In this document: one piece after another, positions 51,641 to 59,755 of the stretch
Position numbering within the stretch: the first letter of the stretch is position 1
Layout: every line of letters begins with the position of its first letter
Assembly (NCBI GenBank): GCA_002412495.1
Contig: DHVE01000009.1
Span: forward strand, 10,519-71,317
Length of the DNA: 60,799 bases
Direction of reading: 5' to 3'
Source: Betaproteobacteria bacterium UBA5216
GTDB taxonomy: Bacteria > Pseudomonadota > Gammaproteobacteria > Burkholderiales > SG8-41
Notes under the pieces: generated by a model
The model's input: only the letters and a program-made list of their open reading frames with translations
Database searches by the model: none
Told to the model about the DNA's origin: nothing
Made by a program: the position numbers and the translations under genes

Positions 51641-52444
51641 GTGTCGGACAATAATCTCATAGAAATCAAAGACGTAAGTTATGCTTACGGCACGCGTCCC
51701 ATCCTCACCGGCATCAATATGTCGATCCGGCGCGGCAGCACCGTTGCCATCATGGGTATCAGCGGTTCCGGCAAGACCACATTATTGCGGTTGATGGCCG
51801 GTGTGATGAAAGCCAAACGGGGCGAAGTCTGGGTCGGCGGTCAGTTGGTCAACGATCTGGATCAGGCGGGCATATATAAAATGCGCCGCCGCCTGGGCAT
51901 GATGTTCCAGTTCGGCGCGCTGTTCACCGATTTGTCGGTGTTCGACAACGTGGCGTTCCAGATGCGCGAACACACGGACTTGCCTGAAGCGATGATCCGC
52001 GATCTGGTGCTGATGAAGCTGCACGCGGTGGGCTTGCGCGGCGCGCACAAGCTAATGCCGGCGGAATTGTCGGGCGGCATGGCGCGGCGGGTGGCGCTCG
52101 CTCGCGCAATCGCGCTCGATCCGATGCTGATGCTGTACGATGAACCCTTCACCGGGCTCGATCCGATCGCGATGGGCATCATCAGCAACCTGATCAAGGC
52201 GCTGAATGCCGCGCTCGGCGCGACTTCCATCGTGGTCACCCACGACGTACAAGAGGCGCTGGAAGTGGTTGACTACGTGTACTATCTGTCCGACGGCAAA
52301 ATGGTGGCGCATGGCACACCCGACGAAATCCGCAACTCAGTCGATCCGCTGGTGCGGCAGTTTGTGTATGGCGAGTTCGACGGGCCGGTGGCCTACCAAT
52401 ATCCGAGCCGCAAGTTGGCGGACGATTTGAGATTGAGCGCGTGA
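51641..52444 (+). CDS. mlaF: Mla lipid transport ATPase
   Basis: 267 residues. The GTG at 51641 gives the family-like start (NLIEIKDVSYAYG); TTG 51614 is an alternative. Walker A GISGSGKTTLLR, Q-loop MMFQFGALFTDLSVFDNV, signature ELSGGMARRVALARA, Walker B MLMYDEPFTGLDP, switch VVTHDVQEA. With MlaE it energises phospholipid traffic between inner membrane and MlaD, preserving outer-membrane asymmetry. First gene of mlaFEDCB. Confidence 0.94.
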   Translation: MSDNNLIEIKDVSYAYGTRPILTGINMSIRRGSTVAIMGISGSGKTTLLRLMAGVMKAKRGEVWVGGQLVNDLDQAGIYKMRRRLGMMFQFGALFTDLSVFDNVAFQMREHTDLPEAMIRDLVLMKLHAVGLRGAHKLMPAELSGGMARRVALARAIALDPMLMLYDEPFTGLDPIAMGIISNLIKALNAALGATSIVVTHDVQEALEVVDYVYYLSDGKMVAHGTPDEIRNSVDPLVRQFVYGEFDGPVAYQYPSRKLADDLRLSA

Positions 52445-52484
52445 ATTGCACGTAAGTAAGTAAGTTGAATGTATAAACAAGGCC

Positions 52485-53279
52485 ATGGCAACCCATAAAG
52501 GATTTTCGGTACGCAGAGTCGGCGCCGCCACCATCGATGGCATGCTGCGGCTCGGTTACGCCACGCGTTTTCTGGCGCGCACCTTGTTGAGTTCCGGCAC
52601 GAGCTTTCGCCGTCCGCGGCTGGTGGTGCGCGAACTGTATTTCACCGGCGTGTTGTCACTGATTATCATCATCGTATCGGGGCTGTTCGTCGGCATGGTG
52701 CTCGGGTTTCAGGGCTATCACACGCTGCAAACCTACGGCTCGGAATCCGCGCTCGGCGTGCTGGTGGCGCTGTCGCTGGTGCGCGAACTGGGCCCGGTGA
52801 TTTCGGCGTTGTTGTTCGCCAGCCGCGCCGGGTCGGCCATGACCGCGGAGATCGGCCTGATGAAAGCCACCGAGCAGTTGTCGGCGATGGAAATGATGGC
52901 GGTGGATCCGATAGCGCGGGTGGTGGCGCCGCGTTTCTGGGCGGGCTTCATTTCGATGCCGCTGTTGGCGGCGATGTTCAGCGCGATGGGTGTCTTTGGC
53001 GGTTATCTGGTGGGCGTGGTGCTGATCGGCGTGGACGAAGGCTCGTTCTGGTCGCAGATGCAAAGCGCGGTGGATTTTCGCGAAGACATTTTGAACGGTG
53101 TCATCAAAAGCGTGGTATTCGGCCTTGCCGTGACGTGGATTTCGTTGTTCGAAGGTTATGATGCGCCGCCGACGGCCGAGGGGGTATCGGGCGCCACCAC
53201 ACGCACGGTGGTCACGTCTTCGCTGGCGATTCTGGCGTTAGATTTCTTGTTAACGGCATTCATGTTCCGGGGGGTATGA
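52485..53279 (+). CDS. mlaE: Mla lipid transport permease
   Basis: 264 residues with about five membrane helices. Signature segments SALLFASRAGSAMTAEIG, EQLSAMEMMAVDPIARVVAP and GYDAPPTAEGVSGATTRTVV match MlaE/YrbE. Its stop overlaps the mlaD ATG. Just upstream (52452-52463) is a TAAG triplet run without evident role. Confidence 0.94.
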   Translation: MATHKGFSVRRVGAATIDGMLRLGYATRFLARTLLSSGTSFRRPRLVVRELYFTGVLSLIIIIVSGLFVGMVLGFQGYHTLQTYGSESALGVLVALSLVRELGPVISALLFASRAGSAMTAEIGLMKATEQLSAMEMMAVDPIARVVAPRFWAGFISMPLLAAMFSAMGVFGGYLVGVVLIGVDEGSFWSQMQSAVDFREDILNGVIKSVVFGLAVTWISLFEGYDAPPTAEGVSGATTRTVVTSSLAILALDFLLTAFMFRGV

Positions 53280-53749
53280 TGGAGCGATCCACACTCGATC
53301 TTTGGGTAGGGCTATTTGTGGTGGCGGGTATCGGCGCACTGATGGTGCTGGCAATGAAAGTCGGTAACATGAGTGGCGTCAGCGCCGGCGACAGCTATAT
53401 GTTGACCGCGAATTTCGAAAACATCGGTGGCCTCAAGCCGCGCGCGCCGATCAAGAGCGCCGGGGTGGTGGTGGGGCGCGTATCCGGCATTCGTTTTGAC
53501 AACGAAAAATTTGTCGCCACGGTGTCGATGAGCATCGACAAGTCCTACAAGTTTCCCAAGGACACCAGCGCGTCGATCCTCACCTCGGGCTTGCTGGGCG
53601 AGCAGTACATCGGTCTTGAAGGCGGTGGCGATACCGCCAATCTCGCCTCGGGCGACCGCATCAAACAAACGCAGTCGGCGATGGTGATCGAAAAATTGAT
53701 CGGACAGTTTTTGTATAGCAAGGCCGCGGAAGGCGGCGACAAGAAATAG
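53276..53749 (+). CDS. mlaD: Mla substrate-binding MCE protein
   Basis: 157 residues: one N-terminal membrane helix (LWVGLFVVAGIGALMVLAM) and one MCE domain (YMLTANFENIGGLKPRAPIK, VVVGRVSGI, LTSGLLGEQYIGLEGG). Hexamers form a hydrophobic channel for phospholipid. The length is typical of the short MlaD form. Confidence 0.94.
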   Translation: MMERSTLDLWVGLFVVAGIGALMVLAMKVGNMSGVSAGDSYMLTANFENIGGLKPRAPIKSAGVVVGRVSGIRFDNEKFVATVSMSIDKSYKFPKDTSASILTSGLLGEQYIGLEGGGDTANLASGDRIKQTQSAMVIEKLIGQFLYSKAAEGGDKK

Positions 53750-53781
53750 TGGCAATGACGAGAATCCTGTTGGGAGATACC

Positions 53782-54405
53782 ATGCGTAATTTACATAAGA
53801 TGTTGTTTTTATTAATGTTTTTTTGCGGTCCGGTCGCGTTGGCTCAAGGCCAGATGCCCGCGCCGGATGCGCTGGCGAAATCCGTCACGGACGAAGTGCT
53901 CGCTGTGATTCGCGCCGACAAGGACATACAGTCGGGCAATCAGAAAAAAGTGCTTGAACTGGTGGAAGCCAAGGTGCTGCCGCATTTCAGTTTTCCGCGC
54001 ATGACGCAGCTGGCGATGGGCCGCAACTGGCGCTCGGCCAATCCCGAGCAGCAAAAGAAACTGGTGGCGGAATTCCGTACGATGCTGGTGCGCACTTACA
54101 CCACTGCGTTCACGCAATACAAGAACCAGACGGTGGAATACAAACCGTTGCGCGCGGTGGCGGGCGACACCGAGGTGGTGGTGCAGTCGCTGATCAAGCA
54201 GAACAGCGGCCCGCCCGTGGCAGTGGATTACAGCATGGAAAAAACCGATGCCGGCTGGAAGGTCTACAACATGAAGATCGAGGGCATCAGCCTGATCGAA
54301 AACTATCGCAACAGCTTCAATACCGAAGTGCAGAAAAACGGCGTCGATGGATTGATCACCGCGCTGGCCGAGAAGAATCGCGGCACGCAAGTCACGCAAA
54401 AGTAA
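53782..54405 (+). CDS. mlaC: Mla periplasmic lipid carrier
   Basis: 207 residues from the ATG at 53782 (GGGAG upstream) with a signal peptide (MLFLLMFFCGPVALA). The Tol_Tol_Ttg2 domain shows KVLPHFSFPRMTQLAMGRNW and VYNMKIEGISLIENYRNSF, here given in 20-residue pieces. It ferries phospholipid between MlaD and the outer-membrane MlaA complex. Confidence 0.93.
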   Translation: MRNLHKMLFLLMFFCGPVALAQGQMPAPDALAKSVTDEVLAVIRADKDIQSGNQKKVLELVEAKVLPHFSFPRMTQLAMGRNWRSANPEQQKKLVAEFRTMLVRTYTTAFTQYKNQTVEYKPLRAVAGDTEVVVQSLIKQNSGPPVAVDYSMEKTDAGWKVYNMKIEGISLIENYRNSFNTEVQKNGVDGLITALAEKNRGTQVTQK

Positions 54406-54412
54406 TGGCGAG

Positions 54413-54694
54413 ATGATTACGCTGAACGGTGATCGCGCCGCGCTAGCGGGTCCGGTGACGTTGGCGAACGTAAACGCGGTGCTCGACGAAGGCAACGCCG
54501 TGTTCAAGGCGCCGTCGATCACGGTGGATCTTGCAGGGGTCACCGAGGTGGATTCCACGGCGGTGAGCGTGCTGCTTGAATGGCGGCGCGCCGCCGCGCG
54601 CGACAAGCGCGCCATTGGCTACGTGAACTATCCGGAAAATCTGAAAAGCCTGATCAAGCTGTACGGCGTGTCCGAGCTGCTGGTAGTTTCGTGA
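54413..54694 (+). CDS. mlaB: Mla STAS-domain protein
   Basis: 93 residues, STAS fold: ITVDLAGVTEVDSTAVSVLL with the conserved Asp-Ser-Thr surface, then NLKSLIKLYGVSELL. MlaB binds MlaF and stabilises the transporter. Its TGA stop is inside the first unit of a heptamer element. Confidence 0.9.
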   Translation: MITLNGDRAALAGPVTLANVNAVLDEGNAVFKAPSITVDLAGVTEVDSTAVSVLLEWRRAAARDKRAIGYVNYPENLKSLIKLYGVSELLVVS

Positions 54695-54795
54695 GGCGTG
54701 GGGCGCAGGGCGCGCTTAGCGAAGCAGTCGCCGCGGGCAGCAAGCGTCGGCTGGCAGCGTGCTTCACCGCTTAGGCTTCACGTCTAACGCATCAC
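54691..54795. repeat. Facing heptamer arrays filling the mlaB-ABC spacer
   Basis: Left arm 54691-54711: GTGAGGC, GTGGGGC, GCAGGGC. Right arm 54761-54795: GCTTCAC, CGCTTAG, GCTTCAC, GTCTAAC, GCATCAC. The mlaB stop TGA is in the first left unit, and the right arm ends 2 bp before the next ATG. Confidence 0.8.
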
Positions 54796-54797
54796 CC

Positions 54798-55697
54798 ATG
54801 ATTCCCGCCATAAAAGTCGAACAAGTCACCAAGCAATACCACGAACTGCGCGCGCTCGATGGTGTTGATCTGGAGATTGCCCAGGGCGAATTCTTTGGCC
54901 TGCTGGGACCCAATGGCGCGGGCAAGACCACCCTGATCAGCATCATCGCGGGGCTCGCTCGCGCGACATCCGGCACGGCCCGCGTTATGGGGCACGACGT
55001 GGTGAGCGACTACCGTGCCGCGCGCCGGAGCCTGGGCGTGGTGCCGCAGGAACTGGTGATGGATCCGTTTTTCACGGTGCGCGAGACGCTCACGTTTCAG
55101 TCGGGTTATTTCGGCATCAAGGACAACGCCTGGATCGACGAGGTGATCGAACATCTCGATCTGACGGACAAGGCCAACACCAACATGCGCAAGTTGTCCG
55201 GCGGCATGAAACGGCGCGTGCTGGTCGCACAGGCGCTGGTGCACAAGCCGCCGGTGATCATTCTCGACGAACCAACGGCCGGCGTTGACGTCGAGCTGCG
55301 CCAGGGATTGTGGCGCTTCATACGCAGTCTCAATGAAGACGGCCACACCATCGTGCTGACCACGCACTACCTCGAAGAAGCCGAGGCGTTATGCGGGCGC
55401 ATCGCCATGCTGAAGCAGGGCCGCGTGGTTGCGCTCGATACCACGCAGAACCTGCTGCGCAAGCATTCGGGATGTTATGTGGATCTGCGGCTGTTGCCGG
55501 ATACCTTGCCCGACACACTAAAGCCGTTGCTCGTGGGCCATGCGGATGGCGGTTGCCGTCTCGCGTTGAAGGATTATGTCGAACTGGAAGGCATCATGGC
55601 GGCTATTCGCAATGCCGGCATCAAAGTGCAGGAAATGGAAGTGATGCAGCCGGATCTGGAAGAAGTGTTTGTGCAAATCATGCAGCGGGAGGCGTGA
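54798..55697 (+). CDS. ABC-2 exporter ATP-binding protein (YadG-like)
   Basis: 299 residues from the ATG at 54798. Walker A GLLGPNGAGKTTLIS, Q-loop GVVPQELVMDPFFTV, signature KLSGGMKRRVLVAQA, Walker B VIILDEPTAGVDVELR, switch LTTHYLEEAE, plus a C-terminal regulatory part. It pairs with the permease at 55795. The two genes between mla and bolA are a usual betaproteobacterial insertion. Substrate unknown. Confidence 0.9.
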   Translation: MIPAIKVEQVTKQYHELRALDGVDLEIAQGEFFGLLGPNGAGKTTLISIIAGLARATSGTARVMGHDVVSDYRAARRSLGVVPQELVMDPFFTVRETLTFQSGYFGIKDNAWIDEVIEHLDLTDKANTNMRKLSGGMKRRVLVAQALVHKPPVIILDEPTAGVDVELRQGLWRFIRSLNEDGHTIVLTTHYLEEAEALCGRIAMLKQGRVVALDTTQNLLRKHSGCYVDLRLLPDTLPDTLKPLLVGHADGGCRLALKDYVELEGIMAAIRNAGIKVQEMEVMQPDLEEVFVQIMQREA

Positions 55698-55790
55698 GTG
55701 GTGAGGCGTGCCCCCATCCCAGCCTTCCCCCGCAAGCGGGGGAAGGGGCGGAGGTATTGCGCCTCACGCTTAACGCCTCACACCTAACGG
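55692..55790. repeat. Facing heptamer arrays with an internal REP-like hairpin
   Basis: Left arm 55692-55712 (GCGTGAG, TGGTGAG, GCGTGCC) holds the upstream gene's TGA stop. Right arm 55756-55790 is ATTGCGC, CTCACGC, TTAACGC, CTCACAC, CTAACGG. Between them CCTTCCCCCG (55723-55732) and CGGGGGAAGG (55737-55746) form a perfect 10-bp hairpin with a CAAG loop, like a REP palindrome. Confidence 0.85.
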
Positions 55791-55794
55791 AAAA

Positions 55795-56550
55795 ATGACC
55801 GGCTTCTACACCCTGTTTCTGAAGGAATGGCTGCGCTTCTGGAAAGTCGCGGTGCAAACCGTGTTGGCGCCCGTGTTGACGGCGCTGCTGTATCTGCTGG
55901 TTTTCGCGCACACGTTGCGCGGGCAGGTCGAGGTGTTTCCGGGCGTCGAATATGCCGCGTTTCTGATTCCCGGTCTGGCGATGATGTCGGTGCTGCAAAA
56001 TGCATTTGCCAACAGTTCATCGAGCCTGATGCAATCCAAGATGCAGGGCAACATCGTGTTTGTGCTGTTGCCGCCCATTTCGCATCGCGAGTTTTTCTTT
56101 GCTTACCTGCTGGCGGCGATGGGTCGCGGCCTGACGGTGGGGGCGGGCATGTTTCTGGTCACGCTGTGGTTCGTGCCGGTTCCGCTGGAGCATCCGCTGT
56201 GGGCGCTGGCTTTCGCGGTGACGGGCAGCGGTGTGATGGGCGCGATGGGCATCGTCGCCGGCATGCATTCCGACAAGGTGGACGAACTGTCGGTATTCAC
56301 CAATTTCATCATTCTGCCGCTGACGTTCCTTGCGGGCGTGTTTTATTCGATACACTCGCTGCCGCCGTTCTGGCAGAAAGTATCGTATCTCAATCCGATT
56401 TTCTACATGATCGACGGCTTTCGCTACGGCTTTTTCGGGCGCGGCGATGTTTCGCCGTGGGTCAGTCTGGGCATTGTGTCGGCGGTGTTCGCGGGCATAT
56501 CATTGCTGGCGCTCTGGCTGATCAAATCCGGTTACAAACTGAGGCATTAA
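55795..56550 (+). CDS. ABC-2 exporter permease (YadH-like)
   Basis: 251 residues with six membrane helices. FLIPGLAMMSVLQNAFANSS, PPISHREFFFAYLLAAMGRG and LPLTFLAGVFYSIHSLPPFW are ABC-2/YadH landmarks. It completes the exporter with the ATPase upstream; the ATG lies 4 bp past the heptamer element. Confidence 0.9.
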   Translation: MTGFYTLFLKEWLRFWKVAVQTVLAPVLTALLYLLVFAHTLRGQVEVFPGVEYAAFLIPGLAMMSVLQNAFANSSSSLMQSKMQGNIVFVLLPPISHREFFFAYLLAAMGRGLTVGAGMFLVTLWFVPVPLEHPLWALAFAVTGSGVMGAMGIVAGMHSDKVDELSVFTNFIILPLTFLAGVFYSIHSLPPFWQKVSYLNPIFYMIDGFRYGFFGRGDVSPWVSLGIVSAVFAGISLLALWLIKSGYKLRH

Positions 56551-56557
56551 ACCCATC

Positions 56558-56797
56558 ATGACGACACCCGAACAACTCCAAGGCTATATTCAAAACGGCA
56601 TGCAGTGCGATCATGTTGCCGTGACGGGCGACGGCGCGCATTTCGAGGCGGTCATCGTCAGCGCGTTGTTCCGCGACAAATCGCGCGTGCAGCGGCATCA
56701 ACTGGTGTACAAGGCGCTGGGCGACCGCATGCGCGAGGAAATTCACGCGCTGTCGATGCAGACGCTCACGCCCGAGGATTGGGCGGCAAAGGGTTAG
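56558..56797 (+). CDS. ibaG: BolA/IbaG family protein
   Basis: 79 residues. The pattern HVAVTGDGAHFEAVIVSALF, RVQRHQLVYKALGDRMREEI and HALSMQTLTPEDW fits the IbaG/YrbA branch of BolA, partners of monothiol glutaredoxins in Fe-S handling. The position between an exporter and murA is classical. The conserved His in the HALSM segment is present. Confidence 0.9.
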   Translation: MTTPEQLQGYIQNGMQCDHVAVTGDGAHFEAVIVSALFRDKSRVQRHQLVYKALGDRMREEIHALSMQTLTPEDWAAKG

Positions 56798-56800
56798 CGC

Positions 56801-58054
56801 GTGGAAAAACTGGCAATAGAAGGCGGCGTGCCGCTCACGGGCGAAGTGGCGATTTCGGGCGCCAAGAACGCGGCGCTGCCGATATTGTGTGCGGCGCTGC
56901 TGACGGCGGAGCCGCTGACCATAGGCAACGTGCCGCATCTGCGCGATGTCACGACCATGCTGTCGCTGCTGGGGCAGATGGGCGTGGCGGTGTCGATGGA
57001 CGACAAGCTCGGCATCGAGTTGCGCGCATCGAATATCCACACGCCCGAAGCGCCGTACGACATGGTGAAAACCATGCGCGCGTCGGTGCTGGTGCTGGGG
57101 CCGCTGACGACGCGATTTGGCGAAGCCCGCGTGTCGTTGCCGGGCGGGTGCGCGATCGGGCTGCGTCCGGTGGATCAGCACTTGAAAGGCTTGCAGGCGA
57201 TGGGCGCCACCATCACCATGGATCACGGCTACATGATCGTGCGCGCGCCGCGCCTGAAGGGCGCGCGCATTTGCATGGATCTCGTCACCGTGACCGGCAC
57301 CGAAAACCTCATGATGGCGGCGACGCTGGCCGAGGGCACGACCGTGATTGAAAACGCGGCGCGCGAACCCGAGGTGGTGGATCTGGCGGCGTGCCTCTCG
57401 GCGATGGGCGCGAACATCAAGGGCGCGGGCACCGACACCATCACCGTCGAGGGTGTTGCGGCATTGCAGGGCGCGCGCCACACGGTGATGCCCGACCGTA
57501 TCGAAACCGGCACCTTTCTGGTGGCGGCGGCGGTGAGCGGCGGTAAGGTGCGCGTTACCGGCGCGCGGCCCGGCACGCTCGATGCGGTGCTCAACAAACT
57601 GCGCGAGGCCGGCGCAAAAATTGAAACCGGTGACGACTGGATCAGCGTTGAAGCCAGCGGGCGTTTGAAGGCGGTGAACCTGCGCACCGCGCCGTATCCC
57701 GCTTTTCCCACCGACATGCAGGCGCAGTTTGTCGCGCTGAACTGCGTGGCGGATGGCGCGGGCGTGGTGCATGAAGATATATTCGAAAATCGCTTCATGC
57801 ACGTGCAAGAGCTGCAACGTCTCGGCGCGGACATTGAAGTCGATGGCAATACCGCTGTGGTGAAAGGCGTCGCCGCGCTGGATGGCGCCACTGTGATGGC
57901 GACGGATCTGCGCGCCTCCGCGAGCTTGGTAATCGCCGGATTGGTTGCGCGCGGCACCACGGTCGTGGATCGCATTTATCATTTGGATCGCGGCTACGAA
58001 GCCATCGAGGAAAAACTGTCCAAGCTGGGTGCCCGTATCAGGCGCATAGGATAA
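56801..58054 (+). CDS. murA: UDP-N-acetylglucosamine 1-carboxyvinyltransferase
   Basis: 417 residues, start GTG. It transfers enolpyruvate from PEP to UDP-GlcNAc, the first committed step of peptidoglycan synthesis. SGAKNAALPILCAALL, MRASVLVLGPLTTRFGEARV, the active-site loop LPGGCAIGLRPVD (Cys retained, hence fosfomycin-sensitive type), and FPTDMQAQFVAL are present. It lies 24 bp before the selenoprotein gene on the same strand. Confidence 0.96.
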   Translation: MEKLAIEGGVPLTGEVAISGAKNAALPILCAALLTAEPLTIGNVPHLRDVTTMLSLLGQMGVAVSMDDKLGIELRASNIHTPEAPYDMVKTMRASVLVLGPLTTRFGEARVSLPGGCAIGLRPVDQHLKGLQAMGATITMDHGYMIVRAPRLKGARICMDLVTVTGTENLMMAATLAEGTTVIENAAREPEVVDLAACLSAMGANIKGAGTDTITVEGVAALQGARHTVMPDRIETGTFLVAAAVSGGKVRVTGARPGTLDAVLNKLREAGAKIETGDDWISVEASGRLKAVNLRTAPYPAFPTDMQAQFVALNCVADGAGVVHEDIFENRFMHVQELQRLGADIEVDGNTAVVKGVAALDGATVMATDLRASASLVIAGLVARGTTVVDRIYHLDRGYEAIEEKLSKLGARIRRIG

Positions 58055-58078
58055 TTGTTTTAAAACAAGGAGTTATAA

Positions 58079-58603
58079 GTGACTCAGGTTTATGATCCGA
58101 CAGCCCCCAGTCCGGAGGCCTTGCAGAACATGCGGCGTGCGGTGAATGATCTTTCCGGCAAGGTGGTCGGCTTTATCGACAACGCCAAGCCCAATTTCAA
58201 TTTGCTGGCCGACGACATCGCCGAACTGCTGACCACCCGTTTTGGCGTGAAAACCGTGATAAAACGCGCCAAACGCGGCGCGTCGATGCCGGCCACGCAA
58301 GAAGTCATCGACGAACTCGCCGCGCAGTGCGACCTGGTGGTCACCGGCTCCGGCGACTGAGGCTCCTGCACGTCGTGGAGTGTCCACGACAGTGTAGAAA
58401 TCGCCAAGCGCGGACGCGCCGCGATCACGGTGGTGTCGAATGCGTTCATCGGATTGGGCAAGGCGCAGGCGCGCGCGCTGGGACATCCCGGCCTGCCGCT
58501 GGCGGTGATTCCGCATCCCTTTGGCAGCCGCACGCGCAATGAAGTGCGCGCGCTCGCGGACAAATGCGTGGGTGAAATCGTCAAACTGGCGGCGGCAAAA
58601 TGA
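58079..58603 (+). CDS. UGSC-type selenoprotein with in-frame TGA (Sec94)
   Basis: 174 residues if the TGA at 58358-58360 is read as selenocysteine. The start is GTG with AAGGAG 6 nt upstream. The first 93 residues (VGFIDNAKPNFNLLADDIAE, VKTVIKRAKRGASM, CDLVVTGSGD) lead into U-G-S-C-T-S-W-S-V-H-D. The same frame then continues with no further stop through AAITVVSNAFIGLGKAQARA and LAVIPHPFGSRTRNEV to TGA 58601-58603. U94-x-x-C97 is a redox motif. A hairpin suited to be a bacterial SECIS follows at once. The true stop overlaps the next ATG, coupling the partner. It matches the UGSC-containing selenoprotein family I recall from marine metagenome surveys. A nonsense mutation is the alternative but explains neither hairpin nor intact tail. 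Confidence 0.9.
58372..58390 (+). promoter_or_regulatory. Bacterial SECIS element
   Basis: GTCGTGG (58372-58378) and CCACGAC (58384-58390) pair perfectly around the loop AGTGT. The apical loop begins 18 nt after the UGA, inside the 16-37 nt window of bacterial SECIS elements, and has a G in its first two positions, as SelB recognition requires. Confidence 0.85.
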
Positions 58604-59661
58604 GCGCCGTTCCCGCGACTCCGCTCACGCGCGCGATGCTGGTCGAGGCGCCGGATGATCTCGACGAGCTGATCGAATTTTTTCATGCGCGGCGCTGGAG
58701 CGACGGATTGCCCGTCGTGCCGCCCACGCGCGAACGCGTGGAGCGCATGCTCTCGTGCACCCCGCGCAAACCCGACGAGTTGATTGCCAAGGTGGCGCCC
58801 GGTTTTGGCGCGGCCACCGTCGAGCGCATCGCGATCAACGCCGTGATGGCGGGCTGCCGCGCGGATTATCTGCCGGTGCTGATCGCGGCGGTGCAGGCAA
58901 TGGCCGCGCCCGAGTTCAATCTGCAGGGCATACAGGCCACCACCAACCCTGTCGCGGTGTGGCTGGTGGTCAACGGGCCGATCGCCGAGCAACTGGGCGT
59001 CAACGGTGGCATGAATTGTCTGGGACAGGGCACGGTGGCGAACGCCACGCTCGGCCGCGCGCTGCGGCTGATCCTGCAAAACCTGGGGGGCGCATTGCCC
59101 GGCGAAATGGATCGCGCCACCCAAGGCATGCCTGGCAAGTTTTCATTCTGCTGCGCCGAAAATGAAGCACAAAGCCCGTGGGAAGCACTGCATGTCGAGC
59201 GCGGTTTCAAGCGCGATCAAAGCACCGTCACCGTGATTGGCGCGGCGGGTACGCACAATATGAACACGCATGCCAAGGATGCCGATGATCTGATCCGCGT
59301 GATCGCCGATACCATGGCGTTTCCCACCAGCAACGATTACTGGATCTCTGGCGAGCCGTGGATCATCATGTCACCCGAGCACGCGGAGGTAATGCACGCG
59401 GGTGGCTTGAGCAAGGCCGATGTAAAACGCCGCTTGTGGGAAGCTTCGAAAATGTCCGCCGGGCGCATGGCAAAGATGGAACTCGCGCGCACGCAGACGG
59501 CGCGGTCGGAAGAGTTGGGAACGATTACGACGGATACTTTGCTGCCGGTGTCGCGCGGACCGGAAGGGATCGGGATTCTCGTGGCGGGCGGGCCGGGGAC
59601 GCATTCGGTTTATGTGGCTAGTTTTGGGGATGCGCGGTCGGTGACACGGGAAGTGTTGTAG
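58600..59661 (+). CDS. Partner protein of the UGSC selenoprotein, function unknown
   Basis: 353 residues, soluble. The ATG overlaps the selenoprotein stop (ATGA), so the two are translationally coupled. Visible landmarks are FFHARRWSDGLPVVPPTRER, GCRADYLPVLIAAVQAM, VNGPIAEQLGVNGGMNCLGQ, a cysteine pair in FSFCCAENEAQSPWEALHVE and a glycine-rich C-terminal segment GIGILVAGGPGTHSVYVASF. I know of no assigned activity. The conserved cysteines and coupling suggest that it works as a complex with the selenoprotein, perhaps as the substrate-binding subunit of a reductase; that is inference. Confidence 0.75.
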   Translation: MSAVPATPLTRAMLVEAPDDLDELIEFFHARRWSDGLPVVPPTRERVERMLSCTPRKPDELIAKVAPGFGAATVERIAINAVMAGCRADYLPVLIAAVQAMAAPEFNLQGIQATTNPVAVWLVVNGPIAEQLGVNGGMNCLGQGTVANATLGRALRLILQNLGGALPGEMDRATQGMPGKFSFCCAENEAQSPWEALHVERGFKRDQSTVTVIGAAGTHNMNTHAKDADDLIRVIADTMAFPTSNDYWISGEPWIIMSPEHAEVMHAGGLSKADVKRRLWEASKMSAGRMAKMELARTQTARSEELGTITTDTLLPVSRGPEGIGILVAGGPGTHSVYVASFGDARSVTREVL

Positions 59662-59678
59662 GGGGGTAGGGGGATTAG

Positions 59679-59715
59679 GGCGCAATCCTTCTTGCGCCGT
59701 ATGCAAACTTTGCAT
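59679..59715. terminator. Two inverted repeats between convergent genes
   Basis: GGCGCAA (59679-59685) and TTGCGCC (59692-59698) form a perfect hairpin with a 6-nt loop. Directly after, ATGCAAA and TTTGCAT (59701-59715) form a palindrome around one base. They sit between the converging ends at 59661 and 59756, fitting a bidirectional terminator, although there is no long T-tract. Confidence 0.5.
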
Positions 59716-59755
59716 GCCGGCACACCCAGCACAGGTTGATGGATGCCGTACAAAT

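Noticed and set aside
58358..58360. TGA in the selenoprotein gene as an ordinary stop or a pseudogene-making mutation
   Set aside because: A perfect SECIS-like hairpin follows at the right distance, the U-G-S-C motif fits a known family, and the downstream frame is intact and coupled to the next gene.
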